Assembly (NCBI GenBank): GCA_004212095.1
Contig: RXIJ01000063.1
Span: 1 to 24,629, forward strand
Direction: 5' to 3'
DNA from: Methanosarcinales archaeon
GTDB lineage: Archaea; Halobacteriota; Methanosarcinia; Methanosarcinales; EX4572-44
DNA length: 24,629 nucleotides
This document shows positions 15,165-22,685 of this stretch, one piece after another. Position 1 is the first letter of the stretch. Every line of letters starts with the position of its first letter. Position numbers and translations under genes: made by a program. The notes below the pieces were generated by a model. That model saw nothing but the letters and a program-made list of their open reading frames with translations, was not told the origin of the DNA and made no database searches.

Positions 15165-15242
15165 TTATGCTGTGATTCCACTGAAAACAGCTATGCTGAT
15201 AATAAGTAATATACCCAGTAAAATAATTATTATTTTTGTCAT
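15165..15242 (-). pseudogene. Signal-peptide segment of the beta-propeller gene in another frame
   Basis: From ATG 15242 the minus strand reads MTKIIIILLGILLIISIAVF followed by SGITA and a stop at 15165-15167. This is a lysine plus a long hydrophobic stretch, as in a signal peptide or anchor. Slipping back one base after SG gives NHSINVSVPESTQELKKF, which joins the beta-propeller frame without a stop. The join point is near 15175-15182. Confidence 0.7.
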
Positions 15243-15309
15243 ATCTTTATTACTAACCTTATAGTATTAATAAATAATAACTCTTTCTATTCACAGAACT
15301 ACCAGATAG

Positions 15310-18300
15310 TTACATAAAATCCGCAAGTCCCTTCTGCTTGCTTTTGTCGTTTTCAAAAAGCGATTTAATCTCCTTTTTTAGAAGTTCTATGCGTTGCTTG
15401 GTGTAAGGTTCGATGTTATATTGCTCCGCCACTCTCAATGCAACATCAAGATATTTTTTGACCGACCCCTCATGCACTGTGAGCACGATTCTCCCACTGC
15501 ATTGTGGGCAGCTGTTCTGTAGGGGCGGGCGCCGGTACTTGGCGCCGCATTTAACACAGCGTACCCTCTGTTTTGTAAACGCGTGAAGGTTTCCAATAAG
15601 ATCAGGCAAAAAGTGTGAGTTAATTACACGTTCTGCCACATCCCAATCATCAACAGCTCTTATTTTGGTTGCAAGGAGTAATTGTGCATTCATCTTGTCT
15701 ACCATGCTGTCAAGTGTTTTATACGCACTGTTTTTAGGTCCTGCTGCAATATTATCTGTGTGGTGTGTGAACATCGTTTCCTCGTATTGTTGTGGTGAAC
15801 CAAGCCTGTTATGGATAGAATCTATGTATGGGACGATCTCTTTTGGGTTTGTATATGTAAGTGTTGCATAATAAAATTTGAGTGGGTACTGTGCCGTAAC
15901 GTCTATATTGTGAGCCTCTTTATCTATTTCATTTGGATCAATGTGTGTTGTAAGAACGAGCGGTGCATCCATTTTTCCCCCACGTTTGTCCGGAAGATAA
16001 GATTTTGAGAAGTTAAGTAATCCATCCATCAATAACATGACGCAATCCTCATCCCCGTCACAATTTCGTCTTTTCGCTGCATGAAAAAACGGATGTGCAT
16101 AACCTACTGAAGCTGTAGTGTAGCCAATCAGTCGCGCCAACACGCCTGCTGATGTGTGCGGAGCAAGTCCTATCAACAGTTTTCCAATGAGGTCAGACCG
16201 ATCCTTTGCATGGTAGTATGTATCAGTTTTATAGTATTTTAATAGTAAATCATCGATGAATTGTGCAGCCCGTGCGAGGTAATTACCAGCATCAGTCGAA
16301 AGTATAATATCCTGCACTTTTAACTCTATAATCTGATCTGCGGTTATAAGAGGCTGATTGTAGATGTCGTAGGTGTACCCAAGCTCTCGTATTTTTTCAA
16401 TACTTGTGCCGATCTCCCGTGGTATAAAGTGTGTGAGTGGAAGGTCAGAAAGGTCATATCTAATCGTGCCATCCTTAAAAGTTACCACATCATTTTTGGC
16501 TCGAAGCACTCCTTTTTCAAGTGGTTCTGGTGTTTTGTTCTTGGAGATTAGCCCGGTTACGCCTTTGAACTTATCAAAGTTGTCTCGTTCTTTGAGATTT
16601 TCAAGAGCTTTGTAGTATTCTCTCTTAAACTCGATTTTCATTTTGGCTGAAGACGAGGTTTGTTTACCACATTTCGGACAGGTGCCAGAGTCGATTTCGA
16701 TATGGCATGCTGGGCAGGAAAGTACTGGCTTTGTAAACCTACCACACTCTTCGCATCGGTTTTTGAAAGTACGTGTGTTACATCCCGGACAGACTCGTTT
16801 TCCCATTTGCACAATTATTGTACCAATGTTGTCCTGCATGGATTTGCTGTAGTTTTTTGCATCCTGTAGTGAACGGGTGCGTCCCCCGGCAACCCCTACC
16901 GGGAATAATACATGCGGTGCTGGCTTCATTTTCCTCTTATCTGATTTTTCAGGTCGCCCCATGCGAGCACCAATGCGAGTTGGTGCACGCTTCCGAACAA
17001 TGAAACCACTCAGTTTTGATACAAGTTCTACGGAATCAGAGATATTCTCACTTTGAATGCCGCATCTTTTGAGATTCTCATCGAGTCCAAGACAGCGTAT
17101 TAACGCGAGAGGTTGGTCGATTGTGATTGTTTTCTCGTCTATTCTGTGCTGTACAAGCAATGTTTCTAAGATGTCCTTTGCAGTTTGATCAAACGGTAGT
17201 CTGAGTGTTTGATCGTATTCTCCCTTTGCTTCCACATACTCTGAAAGGTACGTCACATTTTTAGTTGTAATGTCGTGCCAGAGATACGTAAATTTGGGAT
17301 GCAGTGGTACGTGATAGGTTTCACACAGGTTAACAGCAGTGTGGTCGTCAGGGTCTTTGTAGTTGCACACAGCGTCTGGTTTTGCAGACCCAAGTTCCTG
17401 TTCCCCACCTGTATGCTCCGCATGCAGAGAACGTTCTGACATCGGTCTTGCAGACTCAAGTTCCTGTTCCCCACCTGTATGCTCCGCATGCAGAGAACGT
17501 TCTGACATCTCCTGTTCCCCACCTGTATGCTCCGCATGCAGAGAACGTTCTGACATCGGTCTTGCAGACTCAAGTTCCTGTTCCCACCATTCGTAACAGT
17601 ACGATGCTGGAACAAGCAGATGATTGTTCTCAATAAAGTCTCCAAAGTTTATTAGAATTTCACCAATATCCAGTATCTTCTCAACATCGCCTCGTATGCT
17701 CAGTGCTTCGAGAGTGTCATCAATACGAAGCACATCCCCATTAAACAATCTTACAGTAGGTCCTTCAAGAGAATCCACCGGAGCTATTCCTGCTGCTTTG
17801 CCGGGTCGTTCAATCTTTAGTTGCGTGCCAGCCGCAATAAAATCATCCATCAACACCATTGTTGCCGGACTGATACCAGCAGCAGCAAAACCTGTGTTTC
17901 TACTGCGACCATAGCGAAGGCGAAAGCCGCCAGCTCGTGACGGATAGCCAAATACCGGGCGTCCTGCGATAAGATCATGAAGGTATCTATCCAGCGGTTT
18001 TACCACCTTATCTTCATCACCACCACCCTTGCCAAGAAACGCGTCAAGCCAATCCCAGCCATCCAGTTTGAGGTTTACAACGTGTTTTTTTAGCTTCGGT
18101 GCTTTAAGCGCAATACCTTCGGCAATTACAAGAGCCATGCCGCCGCGTACACGATTACTCAGAACACGTTCAAGATCACGATATCCATTAACCTCCACTT
18201 CCTCGGTAGGTTCACCATCGATACAGATCGGACAATTCTTCACTATCCTGCGAATCTCATCGGCATCAGGCGTGTATTGAAGATTTACAGCATTCCGATA

Positions 18301-18873
18301 TATAGGTATTTCTTCAACACATCGCTCCACTTCCTCATCGCGTGGTTTGTACCTTCCAATTCCTAAACTGCGCCGCACATAATCAGCTACCAGAACTGAT
18401 AGTGCCTGTGCAGTTCCACCGGCACTTCGAATTGGCCCAGCATAGAAAATTCGCACAAACTCACTTTTATCATCATTCTTTTCAATCTTGACTCTTGCAA
18501 TGCCTTCGAGTGGTGCTGCAACAACACCTTCTGTTAGTACAGCCATAGCTACCCTAACCGCTGAATCCATCGCAGATTCCCGATCTCTAAAATCACCCAC
18601 CTTTCCGGAGGCAACATCCAAGGCAAGATAAAGCGATGCTTCTTCCCGACTCATGTTTTTTTCAAGCTCACGCAGCCTCTCTGCAACACCTTTAACTTCA
18701 ACCAGTTGTTCAACACGATCCGCAAGGTCCTTTGCCAGTGGTATTTCAACATACGGGACTGGGTCAGCCCCTCTTTCTCGTGCACGATTGGCTAAGTTAA
18801 GAGCTGACGCAACCTCGTCTTCAAGTGTGTTAAAATATTTAATTATTACATCGCTTGCAACAACTTCGCTCAT
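15310..18873 (-). CDS. polC: DNA polymerase II (family D) large subunit DP2
   Basis: DP2 is the catalytic subunit of the euryarchaeal replicative polymerase PolD. The protein (1187 residues from ATG 18873) has the N-terminal EGIARVKIEKNDDKSEFVRI, then FYAGPIRSAGGTAQALSVL. It has the PSRAGGFRLRYGRSRNTGF segment and the metal-binding NCDGDEDCVMLLMDGLLNFS motif near residue 940, whose aspartates serve catalysis. Cysteine pairs form zinc ribbons at about 695-745 and 1105-1135 (CVKCGAKY, CPQC). There is no intein. TTG 18885 is an alternative start, but a TATA-like TTTTATATC at 18901-18909 would place transcription start near 18880, favouring ATG 18873. An in-frame repeat insertion occupies about residues 428-498. 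The small exonuclease subunit (DP1) gene is not in the window. Confidence 0.97.
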   Translation of the reverse strand: MSEVVASDVIIKYFNTLEDEVASALNLANRARERGADPVPYVEIPLAKDLADRVEQLVEVKGVAERLRELEKNMSREEASLYLALDVASGKVGDFRDRESAMDSAVRVAMAVLTEGVVAAPLEGIARVKIEKNDDKSEFVRIFYAGPIRSAGGTAQALSVLVADYVRRSLGIGRYKPRDEEVERCVEEIPIYRNAVNLQYTPDADEIRRIVKNCPICIDGEPTEEVEVNGYRDLERVLSNRVRGGMALVIAEGIALKAPKLKKHVVNLKLDGWDWLDAFLGKGGGDEDKVVKPLDRYLHDLIAGRPVFGYPSRAGGFRLRYGRSRNTGFAAAGISPATMVLMDDFIAAGTQLKIERPGKAAGIAPVDSLEGPTVRLFNGDVLRIDDTLEALSIRGDVEKILDIGEILINFGDFIENNHLLVPASYCYEWWEQELESARPMSERSLHAEHTGGEQEMSERSLHAEHTGGEQELESARPMSERSLHAEHTGGEQELGSAKPDAVCNYKDPDDHTAVNLCETYHVPLHPKFTYLWHDITTKNVTYLSEYVEAKGEYDQTLRLPFDQTAKDILETLLVQHRIDEKTITIDQPLALIRCLGLDENLKRCGIQSENISDSVELVSKLSGFIVRKRAPTRIGARMGRPEKSDKRKMKPAPHVLFPVGVAGGRTRSLQDAKNYSKSMQDNIGTIIVQMGKRVCPGCNTRTFKNRCEECGRFTKPVLSCPACHIEIDSGTCPKCGKQTSSSAKMKIEFKREYYKALENLKERDNFDKFKGVTGLISKNKTPEPLEKGVLRAKNDVVTFKDGTIRYDLSDLPLTHFIPREIGTSIEKIRELGYTYDIYNQPLITADQIIELKVQDIILSTDAGNYLARAAQFIDDLLLKYYKTDTYYHAKDRSDLIGKLLIGLAPHTSAGVLARLIGYTTASVGYAHPFFHAAKRRNCDGDEDCVMLLMDGLLNFSKSYLPDKRGGKMDAPLVLTTHIDPNEIDKEAHNIDVTAQYPLKFYYATLTYTNPKEIVPYIDSIHNRLGSPQQYEETMFTHHTDNIAAGPKNSAYKTLDSMVDKMNAQLLLATKIRAVDDWDVAERVINSHFLPDLIGNLHAFTKQRVRCVKCGAKYRRPPLQNSCPQCSGRIVLTVHEGSVKKYLDVALRVAEQYNIEPYTKQRIELLKKEIKSLFENDKSKQKGLADFM
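17380..17590. repeat. Three identical 47-bp repeats inside the polymerase gene
   Basis: A 47-bp sequence running from CCTGTTCCCCACCTGT to CGTTCTGACATC occurs identically at 17397-17443, 17463-17509 and 17511-17557. Partial units flank it on both sides. A 19-base linker (GGTCTTGCAGACTCAAGTT) follows copies one and three but is reduced to one T after copy two, giving periods of 66 and 48, both multiples of three. The polymerase frame therefore stays open and reads MSERSLHAEHTGGEQE three times. The centre CTCCGCATGCAGAG is a near-palindrome. Identity at the DNA level suggests recent duplication. Confidence 0.9.
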
Positions 18874-18898
18874 ATTCAAAACCAATCAATATGCATAC

Positions 18899-18912
18899 AA
18901 GATATAAAACTA
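18899..18912 (-). promoter_or_regulatory. TATA-like box of the polymerase gene
   Basis: Read on the minus strand this is AGTTTTATATCTTG. It is about 30 bases upstream of the preferred polymerase ATG at 18873, the distance expected for a short or absent leader. It is one side of the divergent control region shared with the regulator at 19021. Confidence 0.45.
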
Positions 18913-18970
18913 ACATTACTCTCGTTCTCCGGTGTAGTGTATAGAAATCTTTATGAGGTTATAATGCCTA

Positions 18971-18993
18971 TGTTAGTTAGTTAACATTAGTTA
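18971..18993. promoter_or_regulatory. TTAGTTA-type repeats in divergent control region
   Basis: The stretch contains GTTAGTTAGTTAAC and the inverted pair TTAAC (18981-18985) and GTTAA (18989-18993). It lies between the polymerase and the regulator pair, 28 bases before the regulator ATG. Such symmetry suits a winged-helix dimer, possibly autoregulation by the adjacent regulators. This is inference from position. Confidence 0.3.
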
Positions 18994-19020
18994 ATATCTG
19001 TTTTATTGAGGCTATATGAC

Positions 19021-19530
19021 ATGGGTAAGAGAACTCGCATTATTAATGATCCATCTGAACTTATTACATTATTGAGAATATTTGGCTCTGAACCGCACAA
19101 AAAAATATTTGATATCCTCAGTACTGAGTGGAAAACCGTGGAAGATCTTTTAACAGTATCTGACAACGATGTACCTGAAATAATGGCATTCCTCAAAAAA
19201 AGCGGACTCATTGAAAGTAAATGGCGAATACCTGAGCCAGGCAAAACACCAGATAAAGAATACCATACATCCTACTCAAAAGTGCAGCTTAACTTCCAGT
19301 GTTCATTAGAGGATTTAAGTGGGTTGATACAACTAACCTTTAGAACTGAAAATGAAATTAGGGATTCGATGATAGCTATAGAGGAAGAAGTTAAAAAAGG
19401 CAATCAGTCGATGAATGGTTTATGTAGGGTATTTGGCAAAAGCTCACTTTTTATAAGAGGGGTTGCACGACGTTCTTCAAACCTCAATGTCAAAGGACAA
19501 CGAATCGAGTGGTTTGAAGGGGTGGAATAA
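19021..19530 (+). CDS. ArsR-type winged-helix regulator of methanogen type
   Basis: This 169-residue protein has an N-terminal winged-helix domain: LITLLRIFGSEPHKKIFDIL, STEWKTVEDLL and IMAFLKKSGLIESKWRIPEP. A C-terminal domain follows, with YHTSYSKVQLNFQCSLEDLS and the segment SSLFIRGVARRSSNLNVKGQ. It resembles ArsR-type regulators I recall from Methanosarcinales genomes; ligand and targets are unknown. ATG 19021 is preferred over TTG 19006 because GAGG (19008-19011) lies nine bases before it. It is transcribed away from the polymerase gene, and its stop directly abuts the next start. Confidence 0.8.
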   Translation: MGKRTRIINDPSELITLLRIFGSEPHKKIFDILSTEWKTVEDLLTVSDNDVPEIMAFLKKSGLIESKWRIPEPGKTPDKEYHTSYSKVQLNFQCSLEDLSGLIQLTFRTENEIRDSMIAIEEEVKKGNQSMNGLCRVFGKSSLFIRGVARRSSNLNVKGQRIEWFEGVE

Positions 19531-20331
19531 TTGGTAGAAACGGTAGAACTTTTCCGAAGTAAAAAAAACATAACAAAATTCCAGATACTTGTAGAAATAA
19601 TGGAACATCAACCTGTTGTACGACAAAGGGAGATTGCAGATACCATTGGGGTAACACCACAGGCAGTATCTGAATATACAAAAGAACTGCTTCAGGAACA
19701 CATAATTCACTCGGATGGGCGGGTTCGTTATCATATCACAAAAAAGGGAGTGGAATGGGTACTCGAAAATGCAACAGATATCAAGAAGTACGCTCGCTTC
19801 ATCTTAGAGGATATCATAACACACGTGACTACATGGCCAGCACTTGCCAGAACAGCACTTACAAAAGGTCAAAAAGTTGCACTCTATATGGAAAACGGAC
19901 TGCTTTATGCAAAACCTCTCGATCCTGACTACAAAGGAACAACTGGTACGATTGTTGCAGATGCTAATGAACTGGATGATGTTGGAGTTACGAACATAAA
20001 AGGCATGCTAAAACTTGAACCTGTTGAAATAGTCATCTGTAAAATCCCGCGTATTGAACGTGGGGGATCAAAAACCGTAGACCTTGAAAAATTAAAAAAG
20101 CTGGCACTGACAAAAAAATATATTGCATCCATTGGAGTTGAAGCATTAACTGCTCTTAGAAAAATAAATATCACTCCGGATGCGTTCTTTGGAGCAAAGG
20201 AATCTGTCATCGAAGCAGCACACCATGGCGTATCTTCACTTGTTGTAGCAACAGACGAAGAAGTGCCAGCCCTGTTGAGACGAATAGAACAGGAAAAATT
20301 CACCTACAATCTGGTGGAGATAACAAAATAA
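19531..20331 (+). CDS. Winged-helix regulator with large C-terminal domain
   Basis: The N-terminal 75 residues form a MarR-like winged helix: ITKFQILVEIMEHQPVVRQR, then EIADTIGVTPQAVSEYTKEL and IIHSDGRVRYHITKKGVEWV. The remaining 190 residues are a soluble domain with LTKGQKVALYMENGLLYAKP and a C-terminal part ending ESVIEAAHHGVSSLVVATDE. That could be a small-molecule sensing domain. I recognise the family as archaeal but not its ligand. The start is TTG 19531, with no gap after the preceding stop and GGGGTGG at 19519-19525 as a possible ribosome binding site. The two regulators are evidently co-expressed. Confidence 0.8.
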   Translation: MVETVELFRSKKNITKFQILVEIMEHQPVVRQREIADTIGVTPQAVSEYTKELLQEHIIHSDGRVRYHITKKGVEWVLENATDIKKYARFILEDIITHVTTWPALARTALTKGQKVALYMENGLLYAKPLDPDYKGTTGTIVADANELDDVGVTNIKGMLKLEPVEIVICKIPRIERGGSKTVDLEKLKKLALTKKYIASIGVEALTALRKINITPDAFFGAKESVIEAAHHGVSSLVVATDEEVPALLRRIEQEKFTYNLVEITK

Positions 20332-20388
20332 GTACTTGTCAGAATACTGTGTGGAAAACGTCCCAATGAATTTGACCGCGGAAAAGAC

Positions 20389-20437
20389 ATAGGGCGATTC
20401 CCTATTGAAATAGTGGCACTTTTTTTAGCTTTTTTCA
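20389..20437 (+). terminator. Likely terminator after the regulator pair
   Basis: ATAGGG (20389-20394) and CCCTAT (20400-20405) form an inverted repeat around CGATT. A T-rich tract (TTTTTTTAGCTTTTTT) runs to about 20436. The stretch lies between convergent transcripts, so it could end the regulator mRNA on the plus strand. Archaeal termination is often driven by the T-rich tract alone. Confidence 0.45.
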
Positions 20438-21043
20438 GAGATTATGCCATATATGATGTATTCTCTGGATGGCTGTAATATGACTTGTAACTGCTATAAT
20501 TACGATTGACCAGCCAAGAATCGAATAATAGAAAATCTCCTGTGAGTAGAATGCTGTTGCAATACTCGCAAGTATGATCAAAACCAACCGGTCAGCGCGT
20601 CCAAGTATGCCGCCGTAGTATCTCCCAAGTTTTACAGCCTGCGCTTGCGTACCAAGATAGCTTGTGAGAAGCACTCCTGTGATTGCTATTACCCCGATTT
20701 CCCATGGCACATAGCCTGCAAAGAATATAGCACACAGGATGAAAGTATCGCAGTAGCGGTCTATTATGTGATCAAGAAAATCACCACGCAGACAGGTTGT
20801 ACTGGTAATGCGTGCAAGTGTGCCATCAAGAGCATCTGTAAAAGAACTTAACAGTACCAAAAACCCTGCTAATAACAGATACATAGGATTGCTCTTTGAG
20901 TAATAAAACGTCACAGCAGCCGATATTGCAAAAAAAAGTGAAATGAGTGAAAGATTGTTAGCTGTAACATTCCTTCGCTTGAGAAGTAAAGCCACTGGGT
21001 TTAATATCTTTCCTGCTTGACTTCGAAACAGATCAATTGTCAT
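20435..21043 (-). CDS. CDP-alcohol phosphatidyltransferase, probably archaetidylinositol phosphate synthase
   Basis: This is a 202-residue membrane enzyme that joins a CDP-activated archaeal lipid to a polar alcohol, most likely inositol phosphate. The signature DALDGTLAR...GDFLDHIID is complete (D-x2-DG-x2-AR ... G-x3-D-x3-D). About six membrane helices surround it, and AVALLLKRRNVTANNLSLIS-like sequence leads into the first. Length fits the archaetidylinositol phosphate synthase group; related phosphatidyltransferases cannot be excluded. The start overlaps the stop of the upstream kinase gene by ATGA, so it is translated last in a coupled operon. Confidence 0.88.
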   Translation of the reverse strand: MTIDLFRSQAGKILNPVALLLKRRNVTANNLSLISLFFAISAAVTFYYSKSNPMYLLLAGFLVLLSSFTDALDGTLARITSTTCLRGDFLDHIIDRYCDTFILCAIFFAGYVPWEIGVIAITGVLLTSYLGTQAQAVKLGRYYGGILGRADRLVLIILASIATAFYSQEIFYYSILGWSIVIIAVTSHITAIQRIHHIWHNL

Positions 21044-21603
21044 CTGCTGCTATTTACCTCCTCTATCCAGTTGATTGTACCTGGAAAGTATTTTACAGGC
21101 ATTTGTTTATTCTCTTGAATGTTCTTTATTATTTCTTTTACCTGTTCCTGCGTTTGCTGTACGGTATTCCCGGTTGTGTTGATTTCGTATACCTGCTCAC
21201 AGACCTGTGCTGCTTCGCTGAGTATTATATCTATGGCTTCTGCATCGATATTTTCCTGTATTTTTGTATTACTGTAACCACGCTTCTCCAACCGTTTCTT
21301 CAGGACAGGAGGGTGACATCGCAAAACGATTACTGCATTGATGCTTTCGAGTTTGTGCGAGAGATGTCCTTCGATTACCGTTGTGTTGTTTGAATCGCCA
21401 CGATTTATATTTCGCATCTCATTATTTATTTGTTTTTGAACCTTTTTTTGATCTGCTATGAGAGTGTCGCGTTTAAGATCTACACCAGTGTAGAGTTTAT
21501 GCTCTTTTATCAGTCTGTTCATGTTTATTATGTTGCAGTCATTTAGTAGCTCTGCTGTGCTTGTTTTGCCTGTTCCTGGTGTGCCAGAGAGCGCGATAAT
21601 CAT
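21040..21603 (-). CDS. AK6/Fap7-type adenylate kinase
   Basis: This 187-residue P-loop kinase has MIIALSGTPGTGKTSTAELL at the N-terminus (Walker A GTPGTGKTS). A short NMP-binding region and the VVIEGHLSHKL-like segment (here TTVIEGHLSHKLESINAVIV) follow. This is the layout of the archaeal putative adenylate kinase family related to human AK6/hCINAP and yeast Fap7, which helps mature the small ribosomal subunit as well as using ATP/AMP. The start overlaps the hisC stop by ATGA. Confidence 0.9.
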   Translation of the reverse strand: MIIALSGTPGTGKTSTAELLNDCNIINMNRLIKEHKLYTGVDLKRDTLIADQKKVQKQINNEMRNINRGDSNNTTVIEGHLSHKLESINAVIVLRCHPPVLKKRLEKRGYSNTKIQENIDAEAIDIILSEAAQVCEQVYEINTTGNTVQQTQEQVKEIIKNIQENKQMPVKYFPGTINWIEEVNSSR

Positions 21604-22685
21604 ACAATCTCATTTAGTGCGTTTATCACGGCTTGATTTTGTTCTTCCGTACCAATCGTTATCCTGACTAAATATTTGCCTGCACCACTGAAGCTTGTGC
21701 AGTCTCTTACGATAATTCCATCTTTAAGAAGCTTTACTGCCACATCTGATGCAAGGTATGGATATGTATTTGTTAGGATAAAGTTTGCCTCTGTTTGATA
21801 GGTTTTAAGATTTAGTTGTTTGCTTAGCTGGAGTCTTCCCTTCTTTACCATTTCAATGCTTTTTTTCAGGTGTTCCGTATCCCTGAGTGCTGCGACACCT
21901 GCATATTCTGCTACTTTGCTAACAGAAAATGGTGTTGCAACTTTCCTGTATTCTCGTTGCATTTCTTCAGGCATTGCTGCATAACCAAGTCTCAGACCTG
22001 AGAGTCCGAAAGCCTTTGAGAATGTGCGTCCTACAACAAGATTGTCATACTCTCTCACCAGATGTATGAAGTTTGCATCTGCAAATTCCACATAAGCTTC
22101 ATCAACAAACACAACCGAGTCAACAGATTCAACAATTCTTCTAAGGTCTTTTTCGGGTATCCGGTTTCCAGTTGGATTATTAGGACTGCACAGAAAAATA
22201 ATCGTTGCATCAACGGCTGCCTCTATAATGCGGTCTACATCAATAGAAAAGTCGTCTCTTCGAGGTATAAATACAGGCGTTCCACCATTTGCAAGTATTG
22301 CGATTTTATAGTAAGAAAAGGTCGGCGTTGGTATGATTCCTTTTTCCCCCTCTCGCATAAACAAACGCATCAACGTATCAATGACCCCGTCCATGCCGCA
22401 GCCAGAGACAACAAGATTGTTTACTGAAAGACCGGTGTATTCTGACAGTTCACTTTTTAGCAGTGTGGAATCAATGTCAGGATACAGGTGAACGCTCTTT
22501 GAAATATACTTTATTGCTTTAATTGCCTCTTTTGATGGTCCGATCTGGTTTTCGTTTGAGCCGAGTTTGAGGATGTTTGATGGGGTGCATCCGTATTGTG
22601 CCCCCACTTCTTCAATACTTTTTCCTGGAACATATTTGTTGATTTGTGAAATAGTGGATCTGATATGTTTTGCACACTTACTCAT
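21600..22685 (-). CDS. hisC: Histidinol-phosphate aminotransferase
   Basis: HisC is a PLP enzyme that converts imidazole-acetol phosphate and glutamate to histidinol phosphate. The 361-residue protein shows the fold-type I features. The family N-terminus is LKLGSNENQIGPS, followed by CSPNNPTGNRIP, VVFVDEAYVEF, the PLP lysine in GRTFSKAFGLSGLRLGYA and RITIGTEEQNQ near the end. I chose ATG 22685. It overlaps the argD stop by eight bases (ATGAGTAA), and the upstream alternative adds only eight unlike residues. Some archaeal HisC enzymes also act on aromatic amino acids. Confidence 0.93.
   Translation of the reverse strand: MSKCAKHIRSTISQINKYVPGKSIEEVGAQYGCTPSNILKLGSNENQIGPSKEAIKAIKYISKSVHLYPDIDSTLLKSELSEYTGLSVNNLVVSGCGMDGVIDTLMRLFMREGEKGIIPTPTFSYYKIAILANGGTPVFIPRRDDFSIDVDRIIEAAVDATIIFLCSPNNPTGNRIPEKDLRRIVESVDSVVFVDEAYVEFADANFIHLVREYDNLVVGRTFSKAFGLSGLRLGYAAMPEEMQREYRKVATPFSVSKVAEYAGVAALRDTEHLKKSIEMVKKGRLQLSKQLNLKTYQTEANFILTNTYPYLASDVAVKLLKDGIIVRDCTSFSGAGKYLVRITIGTEEQNQAVINALNEIV

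Noticed and set aside
16040..16080. Intein at the catalytic motif of DP2, a known insertion site
   Set aside because: The NCDGDEDC motif is continuous and no intein splice motifs or extra 150-plus residues are present.
17380..17590. CRISPR-like array of 47-bp repeats
   Set aside because: Repeat spacing is irregular (66 and 48), the spacers are copies of one linker, there are no cas genes, and the whole stretch stays in frame within the polymerase gene.
17253..17645. Long open frames on both strands across the polymerase repeats
   Set aside because: They are shadows created by the repeated unit staying open in several frames; only the polymerase frame matches a family.
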